A stretch of 64,000 bases of DNA from Anatilimnocola aggregata. Its GTDB lineage: Bacteria > Planctomycetota > Planctomycetia > Pirellulales > Pirellulaceae. The stretch's first letter is position 1, and each line of letters begins with the position of its first letter. Positions 25,062-33,783 of the stretch are shown here, piece after piece. The stretch covers positions 6,324,001 through 6,388,000 of the forward strand of contig NZ_CP036274.1 of NCBI RefSeq assembly GCF_007747655.1. The letters run 5' to 3'. The position numbers were made by a program, and so were the translations under genes. The notes beneath the pieces were generated by a model that was not told the DNA's origin, did not search any database, and saw nothing but the letters and a program-made list of their open reading frames with translations.

Positions 25062-26846
25062 ATGTTGACGCACTTGCTTCGCACCGTTTGCCTTTCACTC
25101 GTGTTGGCTCTCGGTTTATTCACCTTCGGTACTTCGACCGCCTGTGCTCAAGCCGGCGCTGCTGGCCCTCTCCTCAAACTGTTGCAAAGCGGGCGATTGC
25201 CGAAAGAACGGCAGCCCCAAGTGGTTGAAATGGTGGTGACCCGCGGTGGTCCGGATGATCTGGCATTTATCGTCGGCGAGGTGATTAAGGACGATGCGTT
25301 CTCCGCGCCACTTCGTCGACAATCGCTGACCTGGTTAGCCGATGCCGCCCGCGTGCGGAAAGTGGTTCCCAGCGGTGACTTGAGCGCGATCAAGCAACTG
25401 CTGACGGGAGACGTTACCAAGCGCGACCCGGCCATCATCAATGGTGCCATCGAACTGGCCGGACTCTGGAAAGTGGCAGCGGTTCGCCCGCAACTGCAAG
25501 AGTTAGCGCAAAGCGACAAGACTCCCGCAGCCTTGCGCCGTGCAGCCATCGGCGGCCTCGTTTCGCTGGGCGACGCCGAGAGCAAACAGACCATTCGCGA
25601 TCTGGCATCTTCCGGCAAGTCCGTCCAACTCCGACTGCTCGCGGCTGCGGAACTCGCAGCAATCGACCTCGAGGCGGCAGCCGCTGCTGCGGGAACGATT
25701 ATTCCCGAATTGACTTCAAAAATTGATCCCGCTCCACTGCTCGATGCGATTCTGGGACGGAAGGAAGGTGCCGAAAAACTAGCTGCACAACTGAAAGACA
25801 AAAAGATTCCTGAAGAGGCTGCGAAGATTAGCCTGCGGCATATGTACAGCGTGGGTCGCAGCGATGCCGCCCTTTCGGACGTCCTGAGCCAAGCGGCGAA
25901 CATCGCCCTCGATGCTCCTCCACCAACGCAAGAAGAAGCTGCGAAAATTGCCGCAGAAGTGATGGCAAAAGGCAACGCTGAACGGGGTGAACAGATTTTT
26001 CGTCGCAAAGATCTATCGTGCATCAAGTGCCATAGCATCGCCCAAGCTGGCGGCCAGGTTGGCCCCGAACTCACGGCGCTCGGTTCGATTTCGCCTGCCG
26101 ACTACGTGGTGAACTCAATTCTCAATCCGAATCTGGCCATTAAAGAGCAATATGTCACTCGCGTATTGCTGACCGCCGACGGCGGCGTAGTGACTGGCAT
26201 CGTCATCGACCGCGACGATACGCGAGTCCGCGTGCGCGATGCTGCGGGCAAGATCCTCACCATTCCGGCAGCTGACATCGAAGATGAAGCCGAAGGAAAA
26301 TCGCTGATGCCGCAAGGGCTGACGAAATTCCTCACGCACGACGAGTTTCTCGACCTGGCTCGCTTCGTCTCGGAACTTGGCAAACCAGGGCCCTATGCCG
26401 TGCGCAAAGTGCCAACCATTCAGCGCTGGCGGGTTCTCAGTTCGCCTGAAAAATTGGTGCTCGATGAAGTTCCCAACGTCGAACTGCTGCGCGAGCACGT
26501 GCTCGATACTCCCGATTCGGCCTGGACTACTTCCTATGGCATGGCGGGCGGCGATTTCCCGCTTGCCGAACTGAGTAGCGGCAGCGAAGGGGCTGCTCTC
26601 TATTTGCAGGGCCAGTTCGACGTGATTGACACCGGCGAGATCGAACTCGAACTCACCGCGCCAACGGGAACGGTCTGGTGGCTTGATGCCGAACCATTCG
26701 AAGGGACCACGCTCGCTAAGCGAGAGATTGCCACCGGTACGCACCGCGTGACCATTCGGGTTCCTAAGGCCGCTGGGAAACTCCGCATGGAAATTCGCAA
26801 ACCGACCGATTCCACGGCGAACTACACCGTACTTGGCGGCCAGTAA
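25062..26846 (+). CDS. HEAT-repeat protein with Pirellula/Verrucomicrobium-type heme-binding domain
   Basis: 594 residues from the ATG that gives a clear signal peptide (LLRTVCLSLVLALGLFTFGTSTACAQ); the frame is open upstream but not protein-like. Residues ~50-290 are Ala/Leu-rich helical repeats of HEAT type. A c-type cytochrome domain follows with CIKCH (Cys320, Cys323, His324), then VGPELTALGSISPADYVVNSILNPN and the GVVTGIVIDRDD/LMPQGLTKFLTHDEFLDLARFVSELG segments of the TIGR02603-like domain. The last ~150 residues are beta-rich. It is probably a periplasmic electron-transfer or sugar-oxidation accessory protein. No partner gene adjoins it. Confidence 0.88.
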   Translation: MLTHLLRTVCLSLVLALGLFTFGTSTACAQAGAAGPLLKLLQSGRLPKERQPQVVEMVVTRGGPDDLAFIVGEVIKDDAFSAPLRRQSLTWLADAARVRKVVPSGDLSAIKQLLTGDVTKRDPAIINGAIELAGLWKVAAVRPQLQELAQSDKTPAALRRAAIGGLVSLGDAESKQTIRDLASSGKSVQLRLLAAAELAAIDLEAAAAAAGTIIPELTSKIDPAPLLDAILGRKEGAEKLAAQLKDKKIPEEAAKISLRHMYSVGRSDAALSDVLSQAANIALDAPPPTQEEAAKIAAEVMAKGNAERGEQIFRRKDLSCIKCHSIAQAGGQVGPELTALGSISPADYVVNSILNPNLAIKEQYVTRVLLTADGGVVTGIVIDRDDTRVRVRDAAGKILTIPAADIEDEAEGKSLMPQGLTKFLTHDEFLDLARFVSELGKPGPYAVRKVPTIQRWRVLSSPEKLVLDEVPNVELLREHVLDTPDSAWTTSYGMAGGDFPLAELSSGSEGAALYLQGQFDVIDTGEIELELTAPTGTVWWLDAEPFEGTTLAKREIATGTHRVTIRVPKAAGKLRMEIRKPTDSTANYTVLGGQ

Positions 26847-26891
26847 TTTTTCTTTTCTGGCCGCGAATTTGGGCAACCAACAGACCGGTGT

Positions 26892-27743
26892 TTACAGCCG
26901 GCAATTGTTGATCTGTGTCTCTAGTATGGCGTGAGCGCCAACCGCCTCGAGTTTCTCCATCACTTCAATGACTTCGCTGCGGCGAACCATCACGCGAACT
27001 GCACACCACGCAGGATCTTCGAGCGCGTTGACCGTGGGACTGTTAAAGCCGGGCGTAATCTTCTCGGCATCGGCTAACTTCGTACGAGGAATGTTGTATT
27101 CCAGCAACGAGTACGCACGGGCGATGACCACTCCTTCCAAACGTCGCACCACTCGATCGGCCAGCGCCCCTTCGCGGCGCTGGCGATTCTGAATGAGCAC
27201 GGTCGAGTAGCGACCGATTTCGTCGAGCACTTTCAGGCGATTCGCGGCCAGCGTACTGCCGGTTTCTACCAGATCGACAATGGCATCGGCCACGCCGAGG
27301 GCAATCATCACTTCGACCGAACCACTTAGTTCGACCATGTGAACATCGGCGTTGTGCGCTTTGAGATACTTGCGAGTAACATTCGGGAAACTAGTGGCGA
27401 CTCGCTTGCCGTTGAGTTGCGCGGCCTCATGAATATCGCCATCTTCACTCACACAGAGGGCCAGTTTGCACTTGCCCACCCCCAGATCAAGCCGTTCGAT
27501 CACATCGGCACCCGATTCGGCCAGCAGATCGCTGCCGGTAAGCCCCATGTCAATCGCGCCTTCGGCCACCAACACGGGAATGTCTTCGGTACGCAGAAAA
27601 GTGATGTCGATAGGCATTTCGCCGCAGCGAGCGAACAAGCTCCGCTCTTGACGGCGAAAGCTGAGGCCCGCTTGCTTCAAAATTTCGGCGGCAAGTTCAC
27701 TGAGGCGGCCTTTGCTGGGGACACCGATCCGGAGGTTCGACAT
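26892..27743 (-). CDS. hisG: ATP phosphoribosyltransferase, long form
   Basis: 283 residues, the length of the HisGL type, which carries its own C-terminal regulatory (ACT-like) domain and does not need HisZ. It catalyses the first step of histidine synthesis, joining ATP and PRPP. Signatures are IGVPSKGRLSELAAEIL, FLRTEDIPVLVAEGAIDMGLTG, ATSFPNVTRKYL, VEVMIALGVADAIVDLVETGSTLAANRL (PRPP loop) and a C-terminal VNALEDPAWCAVRVMV. hisE lies 140 bases upstream on the same strand, so the two may be cotranscribed while the rest of the pathway is elsewhere. Confidence 0.95.
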   Translation of the reverse strand: MSNLRIGVPSKGRLSELAAEILKQAGLSFRRQERSLFARCGEMPIDITFLRTEDIPVLVAEGAIDMGLTGSDLLAESGADVIERLDLGVGKCKLALCVSEDGDIHEAAQLNGKRVATSFPNVTRKYLKAHNADVHMVELSGSVEVMIALGVADAIVDLVETGSTLAANRLKVLDEIGRYSTVLIQNRQRREGALADRVVRRLEGVVIARAYSLLEYNIPRTKLADAEKITPGFNSPTVNALEDPAWCAVRVMVRRSEVIEVMEKLEAVGAHAILETQINNCRL

Positions 27744-27884
27744 GAGAATTCAATCGCTCGTTGCAGTTGTTCGTTCAATCGGGCGGCTGCGGAAGAAAAC
27801 TCCAGCAGCCAGATTCTATAGTTCGACCCTCGCAATCCCGCAGGATCACTCGGGTCAATTCAGACGGTAGAGGGGAGAGAGGGA

Positions 27885-28358
27885 CTAGCCCTTGGGTGGC
27901 CGGGCCATTTTTTCATCGAGACCGCTCATGCCAAACCGGCGAGCAATCTCGGCTTCAACTTCCGCCCAACTCACTTCTTGCAGTGCGAGCAAGACCAGCA
28001 GGTGGTAAACGACGTCAGCAGCCTCGGCGATCACATGCTTGCGGCCTGGTTCGCCCTGCTCGTACGCGGCTTCGACCACTTCGCGGGCTTCTTCCTGGAT
28101 CTTGCCGCCGATCTTGACGACTCCTCCCTGCAACAGCGTGGTCGTGTACGATTTGGCAGGCGGGTTACGCTTGCGGTCCTCGATCACGGCCATCAATCGG
28201 GAAACCACCGACGAATCGGTGGCAGACGGAGAAACGGGGGCGTTCGGTAGTGTGGCGGTCACGTTTGTCTCGTTGCTTGCGGCAAAATTCTGCGGGATGG
28301 ATACTGGGAACCCCAGCAGCATGATCGCGATCGCCGCGAGACAAGGGAGTGGAGACAT
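27885..28358 (-). CDS. hisE: Phosphoribosyl-ATP pyrophosphatase
   Basis: HisE converts PR-ATP to PR-AMP, the second histidine step. The core is the last ~105 residues: SRLMAVIEDRKRNPPAKSYT, GGVVKIGGKIQEEAREVVEA (metal-binding E-E-x-x-E helix), VIAEAADVVYHLLVLLAL and WAEVEAEIARRFGMSGLDEK. The start is uncertain. The ATG used here (28358) adds ~50 residues that look partly like a signal peptide, which is odd for a cytoplasmic enzyme. Alternatives are an ATG at 28322 or a GTG at 28262; none has a strong ribosome site. It precedes hisG on the same strand. Confidence 0.88.
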   Translation of the reverse strand: MSPLPCLAAIAIMLLGFPVSIPQNFAASNETNVTATLPNAPVSPSATDSSVVSRLMAVIEDRKRNPPAKSYTTTLLQGGVVKIGGKIQEEAREVVEAAYEQGEPGRKHVIAEAADVVYHLLVLLALQEVSWAEVEAEIARRFGMSGLDEKMARPPKG

Positions 28359-28518
28359 TCCGCCGATGCCGGACAAGTCAATCAGGCACGCGATCCCCGC
28401 TGAGGTACTTAAATATCCTAAATCCAGTTGCCCAAACCCGCAATCCGTGCGGTCCGAAGTAGCTTGCCGCAAGGCGATTTTCCTGCGGAATTCCTCCCGC
28501 AAAGTTAGCTAGAACCTT

Positions 28519-29526
28519 ATGAATTCCTCGGATTACAGCTCGACCTTCATTCCCGGCGACATTCCGCCCACGCCAGCGCTGCGCGACTGCTGGTTTTTGA
28601 CTGGGCCAACTGCGGCCGGCAAGACAAAAGTCGGCATTCAACTGGCCCACAAACTTGATGCCGAGATCATTTCGCTCGATTCGATGGCCCTGTACACGGG
28701 AATGGACATCGGCACGGCCAAGCCATCTGCAGTCGAGCGAAACGCGGTGCCCCATCACTTGCTCGACGTCTTGCCGCCGAATGAGGAATACAGCCTGAGC
28801 GAGTATTTGGACGCCGCGCATACCTGTGTGGACGAGATCCGAAGTCGCGGCAAGCAAGTGCTATTCGTGGGTGGCACGCCACTCTATCTAAAATCCCTGC
28901 TGCGAGGAGCCTATCAAGGCCCGCCAGCAGACTGGGAATTTCGCCAGCAAATCGAAAAGGAACTGGCCGAAGTCGGCATCGATGCCTTGCACGAACGGTT
29001 GCAAGTCATCGACCCACTCATGGCTTCCAAGCTTCATCCGCGCGATAAACGCCGGATCGTGCGGGCCCTGGAAGTCTTTCGCTTGACTGGCCAGCCGTTG
29101 AGTCATCAGCAAAATCAGTTCGACGATTCTCGCTCGGCGGCCGAGAGTCATGTCTATGTGCTGCAATGGCCGCGCGAGTTGCTTCATCAACGAATCGAAG
29201 CTCGCGTCGATCAAATGTTCGCAGCGGGCCTGGTTGAAGAAGTGAAGGCGCTGGTCGCCCAATATGGCCAGCTAAGTCGCACTGCAGCTCAGGCGGTCGG
29301 CTATCGCGAAGTGTTGGAATTTTTGCAGCTGATTCCCAGCGAAAAGAACCAACCTCCGGTCTCGATTGGCCAGTGCATCGACTTTGTCAAAATCCGCACC
29401 CGACAGTTCGCCAAACGGCAAGAAACCTGGTTCCGCAGCTTGAGCGAATGCACCTTCGTGCCGGCCGATGTGGATCATTCGCCGCAGCAGGTGGCAGAAA
29501 TGATTATCGGATTGAAGCAGGCTTGA
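28519..29526 (+). CDS. miaA: tRNA dimethylallyltransferase
   Basis: 335 residues. MiaA adds a dimethylallyl group to N6 of A37 in tRNAs reading codons that begin with U. The P-loop is FLTGPTAAGKTKVGIQLA, followed by AEIISLDSMALYTGMDIGTAKP, VPHHLLDVLPPNEEYS, FVGGTPLYLKSLLRG and HPRDKRRIVRALEVF; KIRTRQFAKRQETWFR is the C-terminal tRNA-contact segment. The N-terminal ~25 residues extend beyond the typical start, so the true start may be internal. It is divergent from hisE. Confidence 0.94.
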   Translation: MNSSDYSSTFIPGDIPPTPALRDCWFLTGPTAAGKTKVGIQLAHKLDAEIISLDSMALYTGMDIGTAKPSAVERNAVPHHLLDVLPPNEEYSLSEYLDAAHTCVDEIRSRGKQVLFVGGTPLYLKSLLRGAYQGPPADWEFRQQIEKELAEVGIDALHERLQVIDPLMASKLHPRDKRRIVRALEVFRLTGQPLSHQQNQFDDSRSAAESHVYVLQWPRELLHQRIEARVDQMFAAGLVEEVKALVAQYGQLSRTAAQAVGYREVLEFLQLIPSEKNQPPVSIGQCIDFVKIRTRQFAKRQETWFRSLSECTFVPADVDHSPQQVAEMIIGLKQA

Positions 29527-29528
29527 AC

Positions 29529-31802
29529 TCAATCCAGCTTGATCTGCCGGAAGATCGGCAGATGCCGGTAATAGACTTCGAGCGTGCAAACCGAGAGCGA
29601 AGTCATATAGATGCGACCACCGCGGTCGGCATGATCGCCGCGCGGGGCCCAACTGCCGGCTGCGTGGCCGCTGTTCTCTTGTGTGGAGGTGAGGACATCT
29701 CGCATTTTGAGATTCCAGGCGTCCCACTCTTCACCGCCGTAATGATGCATTGTTTGCGTGGCGTAGTACCAATAGTAGAGATTGGGATTACCCTTCAGCG
29801 GCAAGTGGTCTTCGACCAGCCGTTGCACTCCGCGCTTCAGTGCCGGGTTCTGCTTCTTATTCCAGCCGAGATACATCCGGCAAAGCAAAGCTTCGGCGCT
29901 CATCGTCGGCGTGGGAGCATAACCGGCCATGTAGCCGTATTGCGACCCGTCTTTGGTGCACCGATCGAGATACGCACTAGCCCGCAACAGCGTGCGTTCG
30001 GGCACATTCAGATTCGCCGCGCGAGCACTTTGCAGGGCCATCAGTTGCCAGCCGACGACGCTGGTATCGCCGCGATCATTGCTTGGGCCGGGCTGATAGC
30101 GCCAACCACCATCGTTGAACTGCGCCTTCACGACAAAATCGGTAGCCTTTTGAGCTGGAATGCGCAATTCTTCATCACCGGTCATGGCGAAGGCTTCGCA
30201 GAGCACGATCGCTGCCTGGCCATGCGTGTACATGCCGGCATTGCTGCGTTCGTCATGACGCAGATCGCCGTTTTCTTTTTGATGCTGCACGAGCCAGCGC
30301 AGGCCTCGCGAAACGGTCCCCTTATGCTTGCCGGCGAGATGCGTTTGACCGGCACCGAGAAACGGTAACATGGCCAGCGCGGTACCCGGCGCCTTCGTGT
30401 GAAAATGGCCGCGGCCGCCGCAGTTACAGTCGTGCACACTTTCAAAATCGTCGAGTCGCCAACTGCCATCGTTGCTTTGATGATTGGCCAACCATCGCAA
30501 GCCACGCGCGACCGCTGCTTCGGTCATGGTAGTGCCACCTTCCTGAGTCACCATTTCGACACGCAGCCGAGGATCTCGGGCAGCAAGTGCCTGGCGCACT
30601 CCAGTGGCATTTTCGACCTGCTTCTTCACCACATCAACATTGGCCAGATGCTGAACGGCTTCATTGTCGAGTCGCAACTCGCGTGCATCCTGATTGGCGG
30701 CCACCAGCGATTTGATCTCGTCGGGATTCTTCAGATCGATCTTTTCCGGCAGGGGCATATCAAACTGAGCGCGCACATCGGGTGGCAGCACCAGCGCATC
30801 GCCACCTTCCACCCGTTCGTGACTGATATTGGCCGAGAGAATAATCATTGGCCCTTCCTCCTCGTCTTCGGGCACCGTAAACATCGCGAGCAATGTCAGG
30901 GCGATCAGATGCACCAAACCACTGATCATCCAAGCTGGCATGGCATCGAGAAAACGCTTCAGCCAATCGACTTCCTCCACTGGCTTAGGCGGAGGTGCGG
31001 TTCGTCGCTGCTGAGGTGTTGGTTTCGCGGCCGGTGGTGGTGGCGGAGCGATCACTCGCTTTTCCGGCACAGCAGGTGCCGGCGGCGCGACAACAGCGAC
31101 CGCAGCAGCGTTAACGACAGGCTCTGCTTTGCGAACCGGCGGTGGGAGGACCTTGGGCGGAGCGACCGGCGCAGTTGGTTGCGGACTCTTACCCACTGGG
31201 CCAACGGCAACACCAGGCGAAGTGGATTTGGGCGTCGTCGAGATTGGTGCCGGCGATTTCGGCGGCGCTGGCTTCAAGGCACTCGGCGCTTTAGCCGCGG
31301 GGGGCGAAACTGGCGGCGGAGTGACTTTGGCTGTTGCTGCAGGCGCAATCGGCACTGTCGGTTTGGCGGCAGGCGGGGCAACTTTCGCCAGCGCTGGCTT
31401 TCGTGCCTCCAGCAGTTTGCCGATTTCCCGCTCTTGCTCTTCGGTCAGATCGATGCTGATGCCACAGCGCCAGCAGTCGGCGGTCATCAGCCACAACCGA
31501 ACCGACATCGGCGCTTTGCAGTCGGGACAACCGCAGAGAACCGTTTCGCCATCGAGCCAAAACCGGGCCTTGGCACCATTCGATGGCAAGGAGGAGGCCA
31601 CAATCGGCCGTTCCAACACCGGGATCGCACTATCGAACAGAGGCAGTTCCGTGTGGGACTGCATGTCGAAGGTAGGGATCGTATTCTCGGGCTGAGTGGG
31701 AAGAGGCGCGCTAGTCGTCTGCAACGGTAGGAAATCGAAGCCGATTTCCCCCGGTCCAAAGCTATGCTGCAGTTCGGAATCTTGATTCGTCTGGGTGCTC
31801 AT
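29529..31802 (-). CDS. Zinc-ribbon membrane protein with prenyltransferase/squalene-oxidase toroid repeats
   Basis: 757 residues. Residues ~80-120 form a CxxC...CxxC zinc ribbon (GCPDC, CWRC). A long Pro/Ala/Lys-rich disordered region (~130-280) follows, then one transmembrane helix (MISGLVHLIALTLLAMF). The C-terminal ~330 residues are alpha/alpha-toroid repeats like those of prenyltransferase and squalene oxidase (AVARGLRWLANHQSNDGSW, GLRWLVQHQKENGDL, ATDFVVKAQFNDGGWRYQPG). The topology places the toroid outside the cytoplasm. Planctomycetes have many such proteins of unknown activity; there is no evidence for a cyclase acid motif. The ATG at 31802 is preferred over an upstream GTG. Confidence 0.85.
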   Translation of the reverse strand: MSTQTNQDSELQHSFGPGEIGFDFLPLQTTSAPLPTQPENTIPTFDMQSHTELPLFDSAIPVLERPIVASSLPSNGAKARFWLDGETVLCGCPDCKAPMSVRLWLMTADCWRCGISIDLTEEQEREIGKLLEARKPALAKVAPPAAKPTVPIAPAATAKVTPPPVSPPAAKAPSALKPAPPKSPAPISTTPKSTSPGVAVGPVGKSPQPTAPVAPPKVLPPPVRKAEPVVNAAAVAVVAPPAPAVPEKRVIAPPPPPAAKPTPQQRRTAPPPKPVEEVDWLKRFLDAMPAWMISGLVHLIALTLLAMFTVPEDEEEGPMIILSANISHERVEGGDALVLPPDVRAQFDMPLPEKIDLKNPDEIKSLVAANQDARELRLDNEAVQHLANVDVVKKQVENATGVRQALAARDPRLRVEMVTQEGGTTMTEAAVARGLRWLANHQSNDGSWRLDDFESVHDCNCGGRGHFHTKAPGTALAMLPFLGAGQTHLAGKHKGTVSRGLRWLVQHQKENGDLRHDERSNAGMYTHGQAAIVLCEAFAMTGDEELRIPAQKATDFVVKAQFNDGGWRYQPGPSNDRGDTSVVGWQLMALQSARAANLNVPERTLLRASAYLDRCTKDGSQYGYMAGYAPTPTMSAEALLCRMYLGWNKKQNPALKRGVQRLVEDHLPLKGNPNLYYWYYATQTMHHYGGEEWDAWNLKMRDVLTSTQENSGHAAGSWAPRGDHADRGGRIYMTSLSVCTLEVYYRHLPIFRQIKLD

Positions 31803-32015
31803 GCCCACCTAAAGGCCGGGCAGTCGTACGAATGACAAGCGCCCGAAGCATTGGAGAAAAGACCTGACTCTGTTCTAGATGGCCCGCTCAGCCCTGCATT
31901 GTAACCGAGAAATTTCCCCGGGGACAAATTTCCGTACCAGCCAAACGGCTTTTTCGCGGGAATCGGCTGTCGCTAGCTTTTTTGGCGGTGTTCAAACTTC
32001 CGGCAAGAAATAGGC

Positions 32016-32044
32016 GAGGCGCGCTAACCAGGTTAGCGCGCCTC
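32016..32044. terminator. Strong bidirectional hairpin downstream of the ECF sigma gene
   Basis: GAGGCGCGCTAACC and GGTTAGCGCGCCTC form a perfect 14-bp stem around a single A, so the real loop is a few bases larger. It lies 43 bases after the sigma factor stop (minus strand) and upstream of the toroid gene. Only a modest T-rich stretch follows on either side, so it may stabilise the 3' end or terminate. Confidence 0.6.
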
Positions 32045-32087
32045 TGAATTTAGTTGATCAAGTACGCCGCTTCATTCGCCGCCGTTG

Positions 32088-32657
32088 TTACACCGCGACA
32101 AGTTCTTCGACGTGCTTGGCGAGCCGCTTCCGAGCGACGTGCAACCGCCGCTTGATGGTTCCAAGCGGAGCATCGAACGCATCGGCCATTTCGAGCAGCG
32201 ACTGACCCCGGACGTAAAACGCCTCGAGGGTTTCGCGGTCGACCTCGCCCAGCTGCGCGAGCCCTTCCCGAACACGAACCTTCCGCTCGTCTTCGAGCGC
32301 GAACTCCAGCGGAGTCTGCTCTTCTACGCAGTTCTGCTCGAGCACTTCGTTATCGAGGGGCTGGTCGTGGCCGTGGCGCACAACCCGGTTGATTGCCATC
32401 CGGTTCGTGATCGACCGCAGCCAACCCGCGAACGCTTCCGGCTGCCGGAGCTGCTGGATCTTCGTCATGGCCTGAATGAACACGTCCTGACAAAGTTCCT
32501 GCGCCTCGGCGAAGTCGTTCAAACGCCGCAGCGCGATCGCGAGCACGTGCCGCTCGAACCGCTCGAACAACTGGCCGAACGCTTCCCGATCACCCTGCTG
32601 AGCCGCCTTCACCAGTTCAACCAAATCCCCATTCTCGGTCTGTTCAAAAACGTTCAT
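32088..32657 (-). CDS. ECF-family RNA polymerase sigma factor
   Basis: About 189 residues from the ATG at 32657, preceded by GAGAG with good spacing; an ATG at 32672 is an alternative. Region 2 is visible as AFGQLFERFERHVLAIALRRLNDFAEAQELCQDVFIQAMTKIQQL (DAEDxxQEVF-like, core-binding), and region 4 as LAQLGEVDRETLEAFYVRGQSLLEMADAFDAPLGTIKRRLHVARKRL, a helix-turn-helix that reads the -35 element. A linker of acidic residues (LEQNCVEEQTPLEFALEDER) replaces region 3. No anti-sigma gene is adjacent. A perfect palindrome lies about 150 bases upstream. Confidence 0.92.
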   Translation of the reverse strand: MNVFEQTENGDLVELVKAAQQGDREAFGQLFERFERHVLAIALRRLNDFAEAQELCQDVFIQAMTKIQQLRQPEAFAGWLRSITNRMAINRVVRHGHDQPLDNEVLEQNCVEEQTPLEFALEDERKVRVREGLAQLGEVDRETLEAFYVRGQSLLEMADAFDAPLGTIKRRLHVARKRLAKHVEELVAV

Positions 32658-32806
32658 GATGTTCTCTCGCATGTTGAGCACATCGCTACCCAGCGAACCG
32701 ATCCCTCCAGCGTGTGTCTTCAAGGAGACACAAGCGAGGCATCAGCCGAAGGCGGCGAAGTGCAATGCAGGTGAAAGCAACGAGCGGCATCAGCGGCGGG
32801 CAGCAA

Positions 32807-32826
32807 AAGTGTGAACGATCACACTT
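32807..32826. promoter_or_regulatory. Perfect inverted repeat upstream of the ECF sigma gene
   Basis: AAGTGTGA and TCACACTT are exact inverses around ACGA, a 20-base site about 150 bases upstream of the sigma factor start. The half-site TGTGA matches that of CRP/FNR-type sites, but the spacer is four rather than six bases. It is a plausible operator for the sigma gene or for the divergent small gene. Regulator unknown. Confidence 0.45.
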
Positions 32827-32911
32827 GAGCCCGGCTGGCATCCGCTTGGTGCGTTTTGTTGTGCGTGAGAGTCAGTCCCGTCGCATGGATTGCGACACTC
32901 GGGCTGACTAT

Positions 32912-33250
32912 TTACCCACGTAACAACAAACTTCTAAACCCTTGCGGACGCCGGCTCCGGGACGATGCCCCACTACGTTGACTACTAAGGTCAAACGCAG
33001 GGACCAAATCCCGGGATAGCTGACAGGTAAACCACGCCAACCCTAGCCACGCTGGTTCTGAACCTGGCTGTTCAGACTTCGGTGGCGATTTGGGGCGCTT
33101 TATTCCTGCCGATCCGGCATAAAGATGGCGCTGATGGGAATCTGCGACGCGCAGCGTACCCATACCTGCCACTGCCGTAACGGCTTGGCGATTCGCGGCG
33201 ACGACGACATTGCGTGTCACGGTGGCGATGGTATTGATGATGCTGCGCAT
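32912..33250 (-). CDS. Possible small protein upstream of the ECF sigma factor
   Basis: 112 residues from an ATG with GGGAG seven bases upstream, which is the main support. The N-terminal half (MRSIINTIATVTRNVVVAAN) is amphipathic and protein-like, whereas the C-terminal half is Ser/Arg/Pro-rich and could be fortuitous. No domain is recognised and there is no membrane segment or signal. It lies on the same strand upstream of the ECF gene. Either a short real gene with a degenerate tail, or a spurious frame. Confidence 0.4.
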   Translation of the reverse strand: MRSIINTIATVTRNVVVAANRQAVTAVAGMGTLRVADSHQRHLYAGSAGIKRPKSPPKSEQPGSEPAWLGLAWFTCQLSRDLVPAFDLSSQRSGASSRSRRPQGFRSLLLRG

Positions 33251-33783
33251 GACGAAGCTCCCTTCGGCGCGAGACAAGGGTGCACTAGCTTAAAGTGCCC
33301 TGCTCACGAGAGAAACAAAAAAACGAAAACGACTCCTGAGTAAGGACTTAGATCCAAAACTCGCTAGAACGACTATTAGCAAAGGCGACTGCGGGCCTGC
33401 AAAGCCCAGCGATCCCTCGACCAGCATTCCTCAGCCACGCCTGACTGTTTCCATTCAGCCTGTGGCCAGCAAAAATTGGCTACTTCCCCTCACAAACCAA
33501 CACAATATTACCAACCGGGAACAAAAACGGCAAATTCAACCACCGCATCCGGCGGGCGAACCGTCTCCGCTCCCAGTTCCTGACAGCTTAGACGCCCTTG
33601 GAACCAGAAGGTTCGCGGGCCTCACAAAAAATATATCGTCTTTTTTGCGAAGCCGGCTTCCTAGTACTTTTTCGAGTTCTCGGGCCTTCCTCAGCCTCCA
33701 ATCGGCGTCTTTCGCTACGATAGAGAGGCCTGAGCAAGCTGATTTATTCCAAACATTAATCCTCGGCGCAGGAACCTTTTTCG
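33251..33783. other. Intergenic region
   Basis: About 530 bases with no gene I can support. The right part (33470-33780) is relatively AT-rich and contains a short frame without ribosome site. It probably contains the promoter of the downstream zinc-ribbon protein. No repeat or RNA gene seen. Confidence 0.3.

Noticed and set aside
30399-31730. Plus-strand frame of 443 residues.
   Set aside because: Antisense to the toroid gene; composition is typical of a shadow frame.
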